Of a DNA stretch of 64,000 nt, positions 1 through 7,407 are shown in pieces (the stretch's first letter is position 1; every line of letters begins with the position of its first letter). The stretch is taken from assembly GCA_963845425.1 (NCBI GenBank), contig CAWJSC010000004.1:54551-118550 (forward strand), in the 5' to 3' direction. This stretch comes from DATDAH01 sp963845425. Its GTDB lineage: Bacteria; Actinomycetota; Acidimicrobiia; Acidimicrobiales; DATDAH01. The notes beneath the pieces are model-generated. The model ran no database searches and was not told the DNA's origin. It saw nothing but the letters and a program-made list of their open reading frames with translations. The translations under genes and the position numbers were made by a program.

Positions 1-1265
1 AGCGCCGTGTCACGGAAGCCCAGCGCGACCGTCTTCTCCAGCCAGGTCAGGGCGGCGTCGCGGTGGCCGGAGCGGGCGTGGGCACAGGCCACGTTGTAGG
101 CCACGGTCGGGTTGGCCTCGCCCGCGGCGATGATCCGCTCCCCGATCCGGGCCGACACCTCGAACTGGTCGCCGACGAACAGTGCGTGCTGAAAGGCCAC
201 CCGGGCGGCGGGGGCACCGTCGGCTCGCGACCCGAGGAGGCGCTCGGCCACCACGTCGACCAGCCCGGCCTGTTCCAGCCGGGCCGCGTAGACGCCCGAG
301 GGCACATAACGGTGGATCAGCCACGCGTCGACGGTGGCGTTCACCCGCTCGGCCGGGTCGGGCTCGGTGAGCAGGGCCCGGAGGTGGCCGCTCGGGGTGA
401 CGTCCGGGGGATAGTCGGCCAACACGGCGGTGGCCGCGGCGACGTCGCCGTCGGCGAGGTGGGCCCAGGCCATCAATTCGAGGCCCATGGCCCGGGCCCG
501 GCTGTCGCGAGCCGAGTCGACGACGCCCCGGGCCAGGGTCAGCGTGGTGAGGGTTGCGCCGGCCTCGAGCGCCGCGGCCGCGGGCCCGAGGTCGGCCGCC
601 GCGGCCCGTTCGCGCCGACCTCGGATCGCCTGGAGGTTGTCGATCACGAAGAAGCCGGCGAACACCGCGCCGAACGTGAAGCCGTTGGCGAGGGCCCAGG
701 CCCCGGCGGCCCCGGCGATGAGGACCGACAGCCAGCGGGCCGGGAGCTCGCCCCGTCCCCGGGTGCCGGCGTCCAGGAGCTCGTGGGCCACGTGCCCGCC
801 GTCGAGGGGCAGGACGGGGAGGAGGTTCACCACGGCCCAACCGAGGTTGACCCAGACCACGAGGTAGAGCACGTCGTCCCAGGGGTCGGGTGCGGGCCAG
901 GCCGCGTCGATCAGCACGGCGGGCAGGCCGAGCAGGAGCATGCCGGCGGCCGGGCCCGCCAGGCTGACCGCTATCCGACTCCAGCGGGTGGGCAGGGCCG
1001 CCTCGTGGGTCGTCACCCCGCCCATCACGTGCAGCACGATGCGGGACGGCACCCCCCAGCCCCGCAGGGCGGCGGCGTGGCCGAGCTCGTGGACCAGGAT
1101 CGACACGGTCACGATCACCAGCCAGGCCACGGCCAGCGCGGGGTCACCCAGCGTGGCGCCGATGAGGACCGTCCACACCAGGAAGGTCCATTCCAGGAGG
1201 ACGGGGGTCCCCGCCACGCGCAGCCGCAGCCCACCGCCCCGCTGCCCGGTCTCGAGCAGGTTCAC
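1..1265 (-). CDS. Site-2 protease family (M50) membrane metalloprotease with C-terminal TPR, partial
   Basis: Intramembrane zinc metalloprotease, cut by the left window edge (421 residues visible from the GTG at 1265). Seen: HELGH zinc motif at residues 59-63 inside a hydrophobic segment, and LDGGH at 154-158, the usual third-ligand motif of M50 proteases. Four to six membrane segments fill the first ~215 residues. After that the protein is soluble and helical; its last visible part looks like a TPR repeat (residues ~385-415, with NPTVAYNVACAHARSGH). Family knowledge: M50 enzymes cut membrane-bound anti-sigma factors or other membrane proteins; the TPR tail would bind a partner. It lies 25 bp downstream of the Bax-inhibitor gene on the same strand, so probably co-transcribed. 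No strong ribosome site is seen at the GTG, so the start is tentative. The substrate is unknown. Confidence 0.85.
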   Translation of the reverse strand, partial: MNLLETGQRGGGLRLRVAGTPVLLEWTFLVWTVLIGATLGDPALAVAWLVIVTVSILVHELGHAAALRGWGVPSRIVLHVMGGVTTHEAALPTRWSRIAVSLAGPAAGMLLLGLPAVLIDAAWPAPDPWDDVLYLVVWVNLGWAVVNLLPVLPLDGGHVAHELLDAGTRGRGELPARWLSVLIAGAAGAWALANGFTFGAVFAGFFVIDNLQAIRGRRERAAAADLGPAAAALEAGATLTTLTLARGVVDSARDSRARAMGLELMAWAHLADGDVAAATAVLADYPPDVTPSGHLRALLTEPDPAERVNATVDAWLIHRYVPSGVYAARLEQAGLVDVVAERLLGSRADGAPAARVAFQHALFVGDQFEVSARIGERIIAAGEANPTVAYNVACAHARSGHRDAALTWLEKTVALGFRDTA

Positions 1266-1290
1266 GGTGGGTCCGGTGTGCGGCGAACGG

Positions 1291-1998
1291 TCAGCGGCGG
1301 GAGAGCAGGCTCAGGACGTACCAGAACAGCAGCATGACCGAGGCGAAGAGCTGCACGGCCGCCCCGACGTGGGCGGTCTCGGGGTAGCTGCGCAGGATGG
1401 TCTGGGTCTGGTAGAGGATCGCGGCCCCGGCGAGGCCGATCATGCCGACCGAGAACCACACGCCGAGGTCGAGGCCGAAGAGCACGGCGGCGAAGATGAG
1501 GACCAGGGCGACCACGCCACCCCACAGCAGCAGGGGCCGCAGGAAGGAGAGGTCCTTGCGGGTGAAGAGGCCGACGGCGGTGAGGCCGGCGAAGCCGACG
1601 ATCGTGATCACCGCGGCGCTGGCCACGGTGGCACTGCCCCCGGCGCCCTCCACGTTGAACACGTAGAAGAGGAACGGAGCGAAGATCACCGCTTCGGCGG
1701 CGGCGAGGCCGAAGAGGCCGCCGTACTGGCGGGCCGGGTTGTGGATGTCGTGGGCCGCGGTCGTCGCCATCCAGTTCACGACCATGAAGGCGCCCAGGAT
1801 GAGCAGCCACGAGGCGCTGGCCCCGGACACGAAGTCGTAGATGGCCTCGGCCGCGCCGGTGAAGAACAGCAGCGACTCGAAGACGATGAAGGCGGCGACG
1901 GCCAGTGCGAGGTGCTGGTAGACGCGGCCGAGGAAGGCCGCCCGGGTGTCCGGGTCGAGATCGGCGACGGGCGCCGAGACGGGGTTCGCCATGGCCAT
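1291..1998 (-). CDS. Bax inhibitor-1/YccA family membrane protein
   Basis: A 235-residue polytopic membrane protein of the Bax inhibitor-1 (TMBIM/YccA) family. A short soluble N-terminus (PVADLDPDTRAAFLGRVYQHL) precedes seven closely packed hydrophobic segments, and the protein ends just after the last one. The length and the pattern of short loops fit the family. Bacterial members act as pH-sensitive calcium leak channels or modulate FtsH; which applies here cannot be read from sequence. The ATG at 1998 is preceded by a GGAG-like site (reverse complement of the bases around 2007-2012). Alternative starts lie only two codons downstream. It is followed after 25 bp by the M50 protease on the same strand. 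Confidence 0.88.
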   Translation of the reverse strand: MAMANPVSAPVADLDPDTRAAFLGRVYQHLALAVAAFIVFESLLFFTGAAEAIYDFVSGASASWLLILGAFMVVNWMATTAAHDIHNPARQYGGLFGLAAAEAVIFAPFLFYVFNVEGAGGSATVASAAVITIVGFAGLTAVGLFTRKDLSFLRPLLLWGGVVALVLIFAAVLFGLDLGVWFSVGMIGLAGAAILYQTQTILRSYPETAHVGAAVQLFASVMLLFWYVLSLLSRR

Positions 1999-2052
1999 GG
2001 TGGTGCTCCTGGGGTCGCGGTCGGATCCAGGGTACCGACGCGTCGCCGCTCG

Positions 2053-3042
2053 TCAGGGTCGGGGCGGGGTGTCCCGGTTCACGAAGGTCATGTCCACTGC
2101 CCGGTCGCCCGCGGCCTGCAGCCCGTCGAGGCGGGCGAGGTCGTCGGCGGTCAACTCGACCGACAGCGCCCCGACGTTCTCCTCGAGGTAGGTGCGGCGC
2201 TTGGTGCCGGGGATGGGCACGACGTCATCGCCCTGGGCCGACAACCAGGCCAGCGCCACCTGACCCGGGGTGCAGCCGTGGGCGCCGGCGACGCCCTTCA
2301 CCACCTCGACCAAGGCCAGGTTGTGGTCGAAGTTCCCCTCGTCGAAGCGGGGGTTGGTGCGGCGGAAGTCGTGGTCGGTCAGGGCGGCGCGGTCGGTGAG
2401 AGCACCCGTCAGCATCCCCCGGCCGAGGGGGCTGAACGGCACCAGGCCGATGCCCAGCTCACGACAGGCGGGGACGATCTCGCGCTCGAGGTCCCGGGTG
2501 AACAGCGACCACTCGCTCTGCAGGGCGGCGATGGGGTGCACGGCGGCGCCGCGGCGCACGGTGTCGACCGATGCCTCGGACAGGCCGAGGTGGCGGACCT
2601 TGCCCGCCGTCACCAGTTCGCCCATGGCCCCGACGGTGTCCTCGATCGGCACGTTCAGGTCCGGGCGGTGCAGGTAGTAGAGGTCGATGTGGTCCACGCC
2701 GAGGCGGGCCAGGGAGGCATCGCACGCCTCGTGGACGTAGGCGGGGGAGCCGTCGACCCCCCGCTCGCCGTCCCGGAAGACGTTGCCGAACTTCGTGGCC
2801 AGGACCACCTCGTCCCGGCGTCCGGCGATCGTGCGCCCGACCAGCTTCTCGTTCTCGGTCAGGCCGTAGACGTCGGCGGTGTCGAGGAACGTGACGCCGA
2901 GGTCCAGGGCCCGGTGCAGGGTCGCCACCGCCTCGTCCTCGTCGGCCGGGCCGTAGGCGAAGTCGGTCATCGACATGCAGCCCAAGCCCTGGGCCGAGAC
3001 CTCCAGGGGGCCGAGCGAGCGGGTGGGCAGGGTCGCAGCCAT
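2053..3042 (-). CDS. Aldo/keto reductase
   Basis: NADPH-dependent aldo/keto reductase of 329 residues, probably cytosolic. Visible family features: an N-terminal GLGCMSMTDFAYGPADE loop, FLDTADVYG (catalytic Asp and Tyr), ATKFGN (catalytic Lys), LYYLHRPD (catalytic His), GLSEAS, QSEWSLFTRDLE, VPFSPLGRGMLTG and the NADP-binding VPIPGTKRRTYLEENV. This is the profile of the AKR13/YajO-like group that reduces aldehydes or ketones; the substrate is unknown. I chose the ATG at 3042 because the protein then begins just before the conserved first strand (RSLGPLEVSAQGLGC); an upstream extension in the same frame is low complexity and overlaps the neighbouring protease. It follows the M50 protease at 3051-4190 within a few bases and probably forms the end of the hpf-M50-AKR operon. 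Confidence 0.92.
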   Translation of the reverse strand: MAATLPTRSLGPLEVSAQGLGCMSMTDFAYGPADEDEAVATLHRALDLGVTFLDTADVYGLTENEKLVGRTIAGRRDEVVLATKFGNVFRDGERGVDGSPAYVHEACDASLARLGVDHIDLYYLHRPDLNVPIEDTVGAMGELVTAGKVRHLGLSEASVDTVRRGAAVHPIAALQSEWSLFTRDLEREIVPACRELGIGLVPFSPLGRGMLTGALTDRAALTDHDFRRTNPRFDEGNFDHNLALVEVVKGVAGAHGCTPGQVALAWLSAQGDDVVPIPGTKRRTYLEENVGALSVELTADDLARLDGLQAAGDRAVDMTFVNRDTPPRP

Positions 3043-3050
3043 GCCCGAGG

Positions 3051-4190
3051 CTACGACAGCCGCGCGATCGGGGGCCGTGTCAGTGGTGCGAAGCGGAGCG
3101 GGAGAGGGGAGGCGGTGGCGGTGGCGGTGGGTGGGGCGAGGGCAGCCCCAGGAGGCGGCGCACCCGACGCTGGGCGTCCTCGGCCCGCGCCAGGCCCACC
3201 ACACGGCCGTCGTGCAGGACGACGGCAACCGGTGGGTCCCCCTCCAGCAGGCCGCTGGGCTCGAGGGCGTCGTCCCGACCCAGGACCGCTGCATCGGGGT
3301 CGGCGAGGTCCCCGACCCGGGCGCCGCGTCGCGGCCTGCCGGAGCGTTCGGGCGTCGACCAGTCCGATGTAGGCACGGTTCTCGGCGATGACGGGGTACC
3401 AGTCGGTCGGCCCGAGGGGCACGGCGTCCACCGGTGTCCGGGCCCGGAGGATCGGCGGCGAGGTGAGCATCACCTCCCGGACGGTGAGGTCCTTCACCTT
3501 CTCATGGACCTCCGCGGCGGCCTCCTCGGCCCGGCTACCCAGGTAGACGAACGCCCCGATGAGCACCAGCCAGACGTTGACCAGCACGCCCGTCCCGATC
3601 ATGACCAGGGCGAGCACCCGTGCCACCCGGGCGGCGACCTCGGTGGCCCGGCGCCGGTCGCTGTGCTGTTCGAGCAACGCCCGGAAGACCCGCCCGCCGT
3701 CGAGGGGGAGGGCGGGTAGGAGGTTGAAGGCGGCGAGCATCAGGTTGACCCAGGCCAGCCGGGCCAGGATCTCGCCCCGGTAGAGGTCCGGCGGCCACAG
3801 CGCGGCCCCGGTCGCCAACGCCACGAGCGCGAACACCAACGCCAGGGCCGCGCTGGCCGCGGGCCCGGCGGCAGCGATGCGCAGCTCGACCTTCGGGTCG
3901 TCGGGGAGCCGGGCCATCTGGGAGACGCCACCGATGGGCAGGAGGTCGATCTCGGTCACGGTGATCCCGTGGTGCTGGGCCACGAGGCTGTGGGCGAGCT
4001 CGTGGAACACGACGCAGGCGAAGAGGGCAACGAGCCAGGCGAGGCCGGCCACCACTCCGGGGCCCTCCGGCGTCGTGGAGGCCAGCGCCACCAGGCCGAA
4101 CAGGAGCAGGAAGGAGGCGTGGACCCGGATGTCGATCCCGGCGACGGTGCCCAACCGCACCGAGAAGCGCGTCCGGCGCCGGGTCGCCAT
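3051..4190 (-). CDS. Site-2 protease family (M50) protease with CBS region; C-terminus frameshifted
   Basis: Second M50 intramembrane protease of the window (379 residues as read). Zinc motif HELAH at residues 63-67, LDGGR at 163-167, about six membrane segments, then a cytosolic CBS-type region beginning at VREVMLTSPPILRARTPVDAV. After residue ~283 (YIGLVDARTLRQAA) the frame turns into arginine/proline-rich nonsense, while another frame continues naturally (RGARVGDLADPDAAVLGRDD ... VAVVLHDGRVVGLARAEDA) and stops at 3080. A one-base gain or two-base loss near 3330-3345 would explain this. It starts 4 bp past the hpf stop, so translation is probably coupled. Family members of this layout resemble SpoIVFB/Rip3-like proteases whose CBS domains sense nucleotides. 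The substrate is not evident. Confidence 0.85.
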   Translation of the reverse strand: MATRRRTRFSVRLGTVAGIDIRVHASFLLLFGLVALASTTPEGPGVVAGLAWLVALFACVVFHELAHSLVAQHHGITVTEIDLLPIGGVSQMARLPDDPKVELRIAAAGPAASAALALVFALVALATGAALWPPDLYRGEILARLAWVNLMLAAFNLLPALPLDGGRVFRALLEQHSDRRRATEVAARVARVLALVMIGTGVLVNVWLVLIGAFVYLGSRAEEAAAEVHEKVKDLTVREVMLTSPPILRARTPVDAVPLGPTDWYPVIAENRAYIGLVDARTLRQAATRRPGRGPRRPRCSGPGSGRRPRAQRPAGGGPTGCRRPARRPCGGPGAGRGRPASGAPPPGAALAPPTATATASPLPLRFAPLTRPPIARLS

Positions 4191-4193
4191 GGC

Positions 4194-4991
4194 CTACTCC
4201 GGGGCGACCAGGCCGTAGTGGCCGTCGTAGCGGAGGTAAAGGACGTGGCCCCGGCCGGTCGTGACGTCGGCATAGAACACGAAGGGCTCGCCTCCGACCG
4301 CGAGGTGGTCCTGGGCCTGGTCGAGGTCGAGGACCGGTGCCGGGTTTTGGGCGACGGTCATCTCGACCGCCGTGGGTCCCGGGTCGGCCCCTGAGCCGTC
4401 GACCCGGGTCAGGCGGTAGGCCCCGTCCCCGATGCGCTCGATGAGGGCGTCCTTGCCGGTCGCCAGCTCCCGGAAGAGGAAGAAGTCGAAGTCGAGCTGC
4501 TCCATGTCGAAGGCGGCCTCGTCGGGGGTGACCTCGTCGATGACGTAGCTCTTGTGCTGCAGCAACCGTCGGTCGTCGACGGGCCGGTCGAAGTGGCGGG
4601 GCCGCTCCGTCGGCCGGTCACCGTGCCGCCACTCACCGGGGGCGGACGCCGCGGGACGGCGATGGCGGGTCCGTTGCCGCTCGTGCCGGTGCTCGAGCTG
4701 GTCGTGGAGCCGGACCCGCAGGAGGTCGATGGCCTCGAGCATCGTGTGTCCTGCGACGTGGGCCCGGACCACGTCGCCGTTCACATCGATGGTGACCTGC
4801 GCCACCGACGGCCGGTCCCGGGCCGGATCGGCAGCCTGCGTGAGCTTCACCCGCGTGTAGAGCACCGGCTCGGCGATGGCGTCCACCACCGAACCGAGCC
4901 GCTTGCGGGCGTAGTCCACGGCCTCGGCCGGAACGTCACCGTGCTCGACGACCGCGATCGCTGTGGTGGATCGGGTGTCTTGTTCCGCCAT
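4194..4991 (-). CDS. Long ribosome hibernation factor with two C-terminal S30AE domains (RafH/DATIN-like)
   Basis: A 265-residue ribosome-associated protein. Residues ~8-105 form an HPF/S30AE ribosome-binding domain (ARKRLGSVVDAI, VKLTQAADPARDRPSVAQV, ML-EAIDLLRVRLHDQL). A basic linker (about 105-145) follows, then two copies of the S30AE C-terminal domain: one around 147-200 (YVIDEVTPDEAAFDMEQLDFDFFLF) and one around 207-263 (VLYLRYDGHYGLV). Ordinary long HPF has one such domain; the tandem form resembles mycobacterial RafH and Rv0079. Known role: silences ribosomes in stationary phase or hypoxia and mediates 70S or 100S hibernation. The ATG at 4991 has a strong GGAGG 7 nt upstream, which decides against an in-frame start at 5033. 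First gene of an operon with an M50 protease. Confidence 0.85.
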   Translation of the reverse strand: MAEQDTRSTTAIAVVEHGDVPAEAVDYARKRLGSVVDAIAEPVLYTRVKLTQAADPARDRPSVAQVTIDVNGDVVRAHVAGHTMLEAIDLLRVRLHDQLEHRHERQRTRHRRPAASAPGEWRHGDRPTERPRHFDRPVDDRRLLQHKSYVIDEVTPDEAAFDMEQLDFDFFLFRELATGKDALIERIGDGAYRLTRVDGSGADPGPTAVEMTVAQNPAPVLDLDQAQDHLAVGGEPFVFYADVTTGRGHVLYLRYDGHYGLVAPE

Positions 4992-5161
4992 TGCTGACCT
5001 CCGTTGGTCGGGTACCTCTCCTTCTGCTCTCACCGTGCCGCGAGAGGGCCGATGCGCCCAGGGTCCAAGGTCACGACGTCGAGTGGGGCGCCCGGTACCG
5101 TCGCCCGGGTGCCACCGACGTCCCGGGACCCCCGCTGGCCCTCTGGGCGGTCCCGTCGACG

Positions 5162-5542
5162 ATGAGCGCAGACAAGCGGGCAGTGCTCGCCGCCAACCTG
5201 GCCTTCTACGACGCCCATGAGGCCCGTGACCTGGTGGCCATGACGGCGGTGTGGGAGCACCGCGACCGGGTCGTGTGCGTCCACCCGGGCTGGCCCGTCC
5301 TGCGGGGCTGGGAGGCCGTTATCGAATCCTGGCGGCGGATCTTCTCCGGGCCCGGTCGCAACCAGTTCATCATCACCAACGAGTCAGCCGTCGTGGTCGG
5401 GGACGTGGCCTGGGTGACCGTCGACGAGAACCTGGTCGATCGGGCCGCCACCGGCACGATCGCGGCCACGAACGTCTTCGTGCGCGACGACGGCGGCTGG
5501 CTGCTGTCGGCCCATCACGGCTCGCCGGTGATGGCCCGGTGA
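5162..5542 (+). CDS. SnoaL-like / ketosteroid-isomerase-like (NTF2 fold) protein
   Basis: A 126-residue protein of the NTF2-like superfamily. Typical features are the N-terminal helix with FYDAHEARDLVAMTAVWEH, the VCVHPGWPVLRGWEAVIESWRRIF segment and a final beta strand GGWLLSAHHGSPV. Members are small ligand-binding or isomerase domains; this subgroup (the HPGW...G...I..SW pattern) is mostly annotated as nuclear transport factor 2 family without a known substrate. The ATG at 5162 fits the domain start; the in-frame extension upstream adds only arginine-rich sequence. The stop overlaps the GTG of the next gene (GTGA), so the two are translationally coupled. It is divergent from the hibernation factor gene, with about 170 bp between their starts. 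Confidence 0.85.
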   Translation: MSADKRAVLAANLAFYDAHEARDLVAMTAVWEHRDRVVCVHPGWPVLRGWEAVIESWRRIFSGPGRNQFIITNESAVVVGDVAWVTVDENLVDRAATGTIAATNVFVRDDGGWLLSAHHGSPVMAR

Positions 5543-6351
5543 CCGACCGGAGCGCGACCGTCACCTGGGTCGGGCACGCGTCGGTGCTGATCGAGGCCCG
5601 TGAGCACCGGTTGCTCACCGACCCCACCTTGACGGGCCGCCTGGCCCACCTGCGGCGGCGGGTGCCGGTCCCGGACGTCGGCCCGGTGGACACGGTCCTG
5701 ATCTCCCACCTCCACCTCGATCACCTGCACCTGCCGTCGTTGCGCGCCCTGGGGCCGGTGCGGCGACTGGTCGTGCCGACCGGTGCCGCCCCGCTGCTCC
5801 GGTCGGTGGTCGCCGATGAGGTCCACGAGGTGGGCTCCGGTGACGAGGTCGACCTCGACGGGGTGACGGTGCGGGCCGTGCCGGCGGTCCACTCGTGCCG
5901 TCGGGGCCCCCATTCCCGGGCCTCGGCTGAGCCCGTCGGCTACGTGGTCGAGGCGGCCGGTGTGTCGGTCTACTTCGCGGGCGACACCGACCTGTTCGAC
6001 GCCATGCGGGACCTCGGCGCGGTGGACGTGGCCCTGCTCCCCATCTGGGGATGGGGGCCGACGCTGGGCGAAGGCCATCTCGACCCGGAGCGGGCCGCCA
6101 CGGCGACGGCGTGGATCGACCCGGGGGTCGTGGTGCCGATCCACTGGGGCACCTACAGCCCCGTGCGGGCCCGGCCCGGAGCCCCGGCCTGGCTCGACCG
6201 GCCGCTCGACGCCTTCCGCACTGCGCTCGCCGGCCGTGGCCTGGTCGACCGCCTCCGCGCGCTGGCGCCCGGCGAATCGGTCGACGTCCCACCGCGGCGC
6301 CCGGGCGCCGCGGTCGCGGACCGGGGTACGAAGTCCTACCGCCGGGCCTGA
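5539..6351 (+). CDS. MBL-fold metal-dependent hydrolase (UlaG/RomA-like)
   Basis: A 270-residue metallo-beta-lactamase-fold hydrolase. Seen: TWVGHASVLIE at the N-terminus, the metal motif HLHLDHLH (about residues 56-63), VHSCRRGPHSRA, YFAGDTDLFDAM (metal-bridging Asp), LPIWGWGPTLGEGHLDP and VPIHWGTYSP. This set is characteristic of the UlaG/RomA-like and NAPE-PLD-like branch of the fold, which hydrolyses lactone or phosphodiester substrates. The specific reaction is unknown. The GTG at 5539 overlaps the previous stop by 4 bp; the reading frame extends further upstream but only inside the previous gene. It converges on the DUF2505 gene, with a small hairpin between them. Confidence 0.88.
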   Translation: MTDRSATVTWVGHASVLIEAREHRLLTDPTLTGRLAHLRRRVPVPDVGPVDTVLISHLHLDHLHLPSLRALGPVRRLVVPTGAAPLLRSVVADEVHEVGSGDEVDLDGVTVRAVPAVHSCRRGPHSRASAEPVGYVVEAAGVSVYFAGDTDLFDAMRDLGAVDVALLPIWGWGPTLGEGHLDPERAATATAWIDPGVVVPIHWGTYSPVRARPGAPAWLDRPLDAFRTALAGRGLVDRLRALAPGESVDVPPRRPGAAVADRGTKSYRRA

Positions 6352-6370
6352 ACCGTGGAGCCGCTCCGGC

Positions 6371-6868
6371 TCAGGTCGGGTTGTCGGCCAACCAGGCGTC
6401 GGTGGCGGCGAACTCGGCCTGCAGGGTGGTGAGGGCGTCGTTCTTGCCGATCCAATCGGCGATCTTGCCGCCCACCAGCGGCACCTTCACGTTCATGGCC
6501 AGCGTGACCGTGTAGTCCGAGCCCGCGGTGGCGTCCACCAGGCGCATCGTCCCCGACAGCTGCACCGGTGCCCCAGCCACCGCCACGTCGAAGGTGCCCG
6601 TCCACCCGTCGGGGCCCTTCACCCAGGCGTCGGTCTGGGTCATGGTGTTGGTGGGCTGGAGCACCTTGCGGGCGAAGCCGGGCAGGTCCACCTCCACCAC
6701 GCGCCGGCTGACCACGGTGAGCGTCCCGTCGTCACGGTCGATGCGCTGGACCTCCACGTCGCGGTGACCCATGCCCTCGTAGCGGGCGAGGACGGCGTCC
6801 TCGGTGCCGAGCACGTCGATCACCGCGTCGGCGGCGGCGGCGAAGTGGTGGGTCTCAGTCAGTTCCAT
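6371..6868 (-). CDS. DUF2505 family protein (SRPBCC fold)
   Basis: A 165-residue START/SRPBCC-like protein of the actinobacterial DUF2505 family. The N-terminus MELTETHHFAAAADAVIDVL resembles the first strand and helix of the fold; RYEGMGHRDVEVQRID, VSRRVVEVDLPGFARKVL and the closing long helix LTTLQAEFAATDAWLAD fit the family throughout. It has no signal peptide or membrane segment. SRPBCC proteins hold hydrophobic ligands in a deep cavity; for DUF2505 no ligand or reaction is established. The ATG at 6868 lies 18 bp past the DUF805 stop on the same strand, so the two are probably one transcript. Confidence 0.85.
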   Translation of the reverse strand: MELTETHHFAAAADAVIDVLGTEDAVLARYEGMGHRDVEVQRIDRDDGTLTVVSRRVVEVDLPGFARKVLQPTNTMTQTDAWVKGPDGWTGTFDVAVAGAPVQLSGTMRLVDATAGSDYTVTLAMNVKVPLVGGKIADWIGKNDALTTLQAEFAATDAWLADNPT

Positions 6869-6886
6869 GTGGGGACGGACCGATGG

Positions 6887-7258
6887 TCAGGCCGCGGCGG
6901 GCAGACCCGGATCCGGGTTCCCGTACTGGTTCGCTCCCTGATCACCATCCGTCGCGAGGAAGACGATGAGCACGATGACCCCGACGAAGGGGACCAGGGA
7001 GATGAGGATCCACCACCCGGACTTGTTGGTGTCGTGCAGGCGCCGGACCGCGACGGCGAGGCCCGGGATCAGCACGGCCAGGGAGTAGACGACCGCGAGG
7101 ATGAGCAGGGCGTTGGATACCCCGGCAATGGCCTGGAGCACGAAGCTGATGATGAGGTTGGCGAGGAAGAACCACCAGTACTCGGCCCGCCCCGCCCGCC
7201 CCTCGAACACCGCGTACCGCTCGAAGACGACCAGCTTGAAGTACTCGACCATCACCAT
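6887..7258 (-). CDS. DUF805 family membrane protein
   Basis: A 123-residue inner-membrane protein of the DUF805 family (YhaH-like). It has the family signatures YAVFEGRAGRAEYWWFFLANLI (a short amphipathic region with the RAEYWWF motif) and VAVRRLHDTNKSGWW, with four hydrophobic helices. It ends in a short polar tail with QGANQYGNPDP, also typical. Function is unknown, though DUF805 proteins are widespread membrane proteins. The ATG at 7258 has an AGGGGGAAG ribosome site ending 5-6 nt upstream, which settles the start. Confidence 0.92.
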   Translation of the reverse strand: MVMVEYFKLVVFERYAVFEGRAGRAEYWWFFLANLIISFVLQAIAGVSNALLILAVVYSLAVLIPGLAVAVRRLHDTNKSGWWILISLVPFVGVIVLIVFLATDGDQGANQYGNPDPGLPAAA

Positions 7259-7407
7259 GTGGCTTCCCCCTGGGAACTCGACGGTGACCGGACCGTAGCC
7301 GTGGGCGCGGTGCCCCGGAGGGAGGGTGGCGGTAGGGGGACTGGCGGGCGGTGAGCTTCACGGTGTCACCACGGCCGGGCTCGGCCCCGGCTCTGCGACC
7401 GGGACGG

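Noticed and set aside
63..1337. Long plus-strand open frame (424 codons) across the first M50 protease
   Set aside because: Gly/His/Arg/Val-rich antisense shadow; the minus strand has clear zinc-protease motifs.
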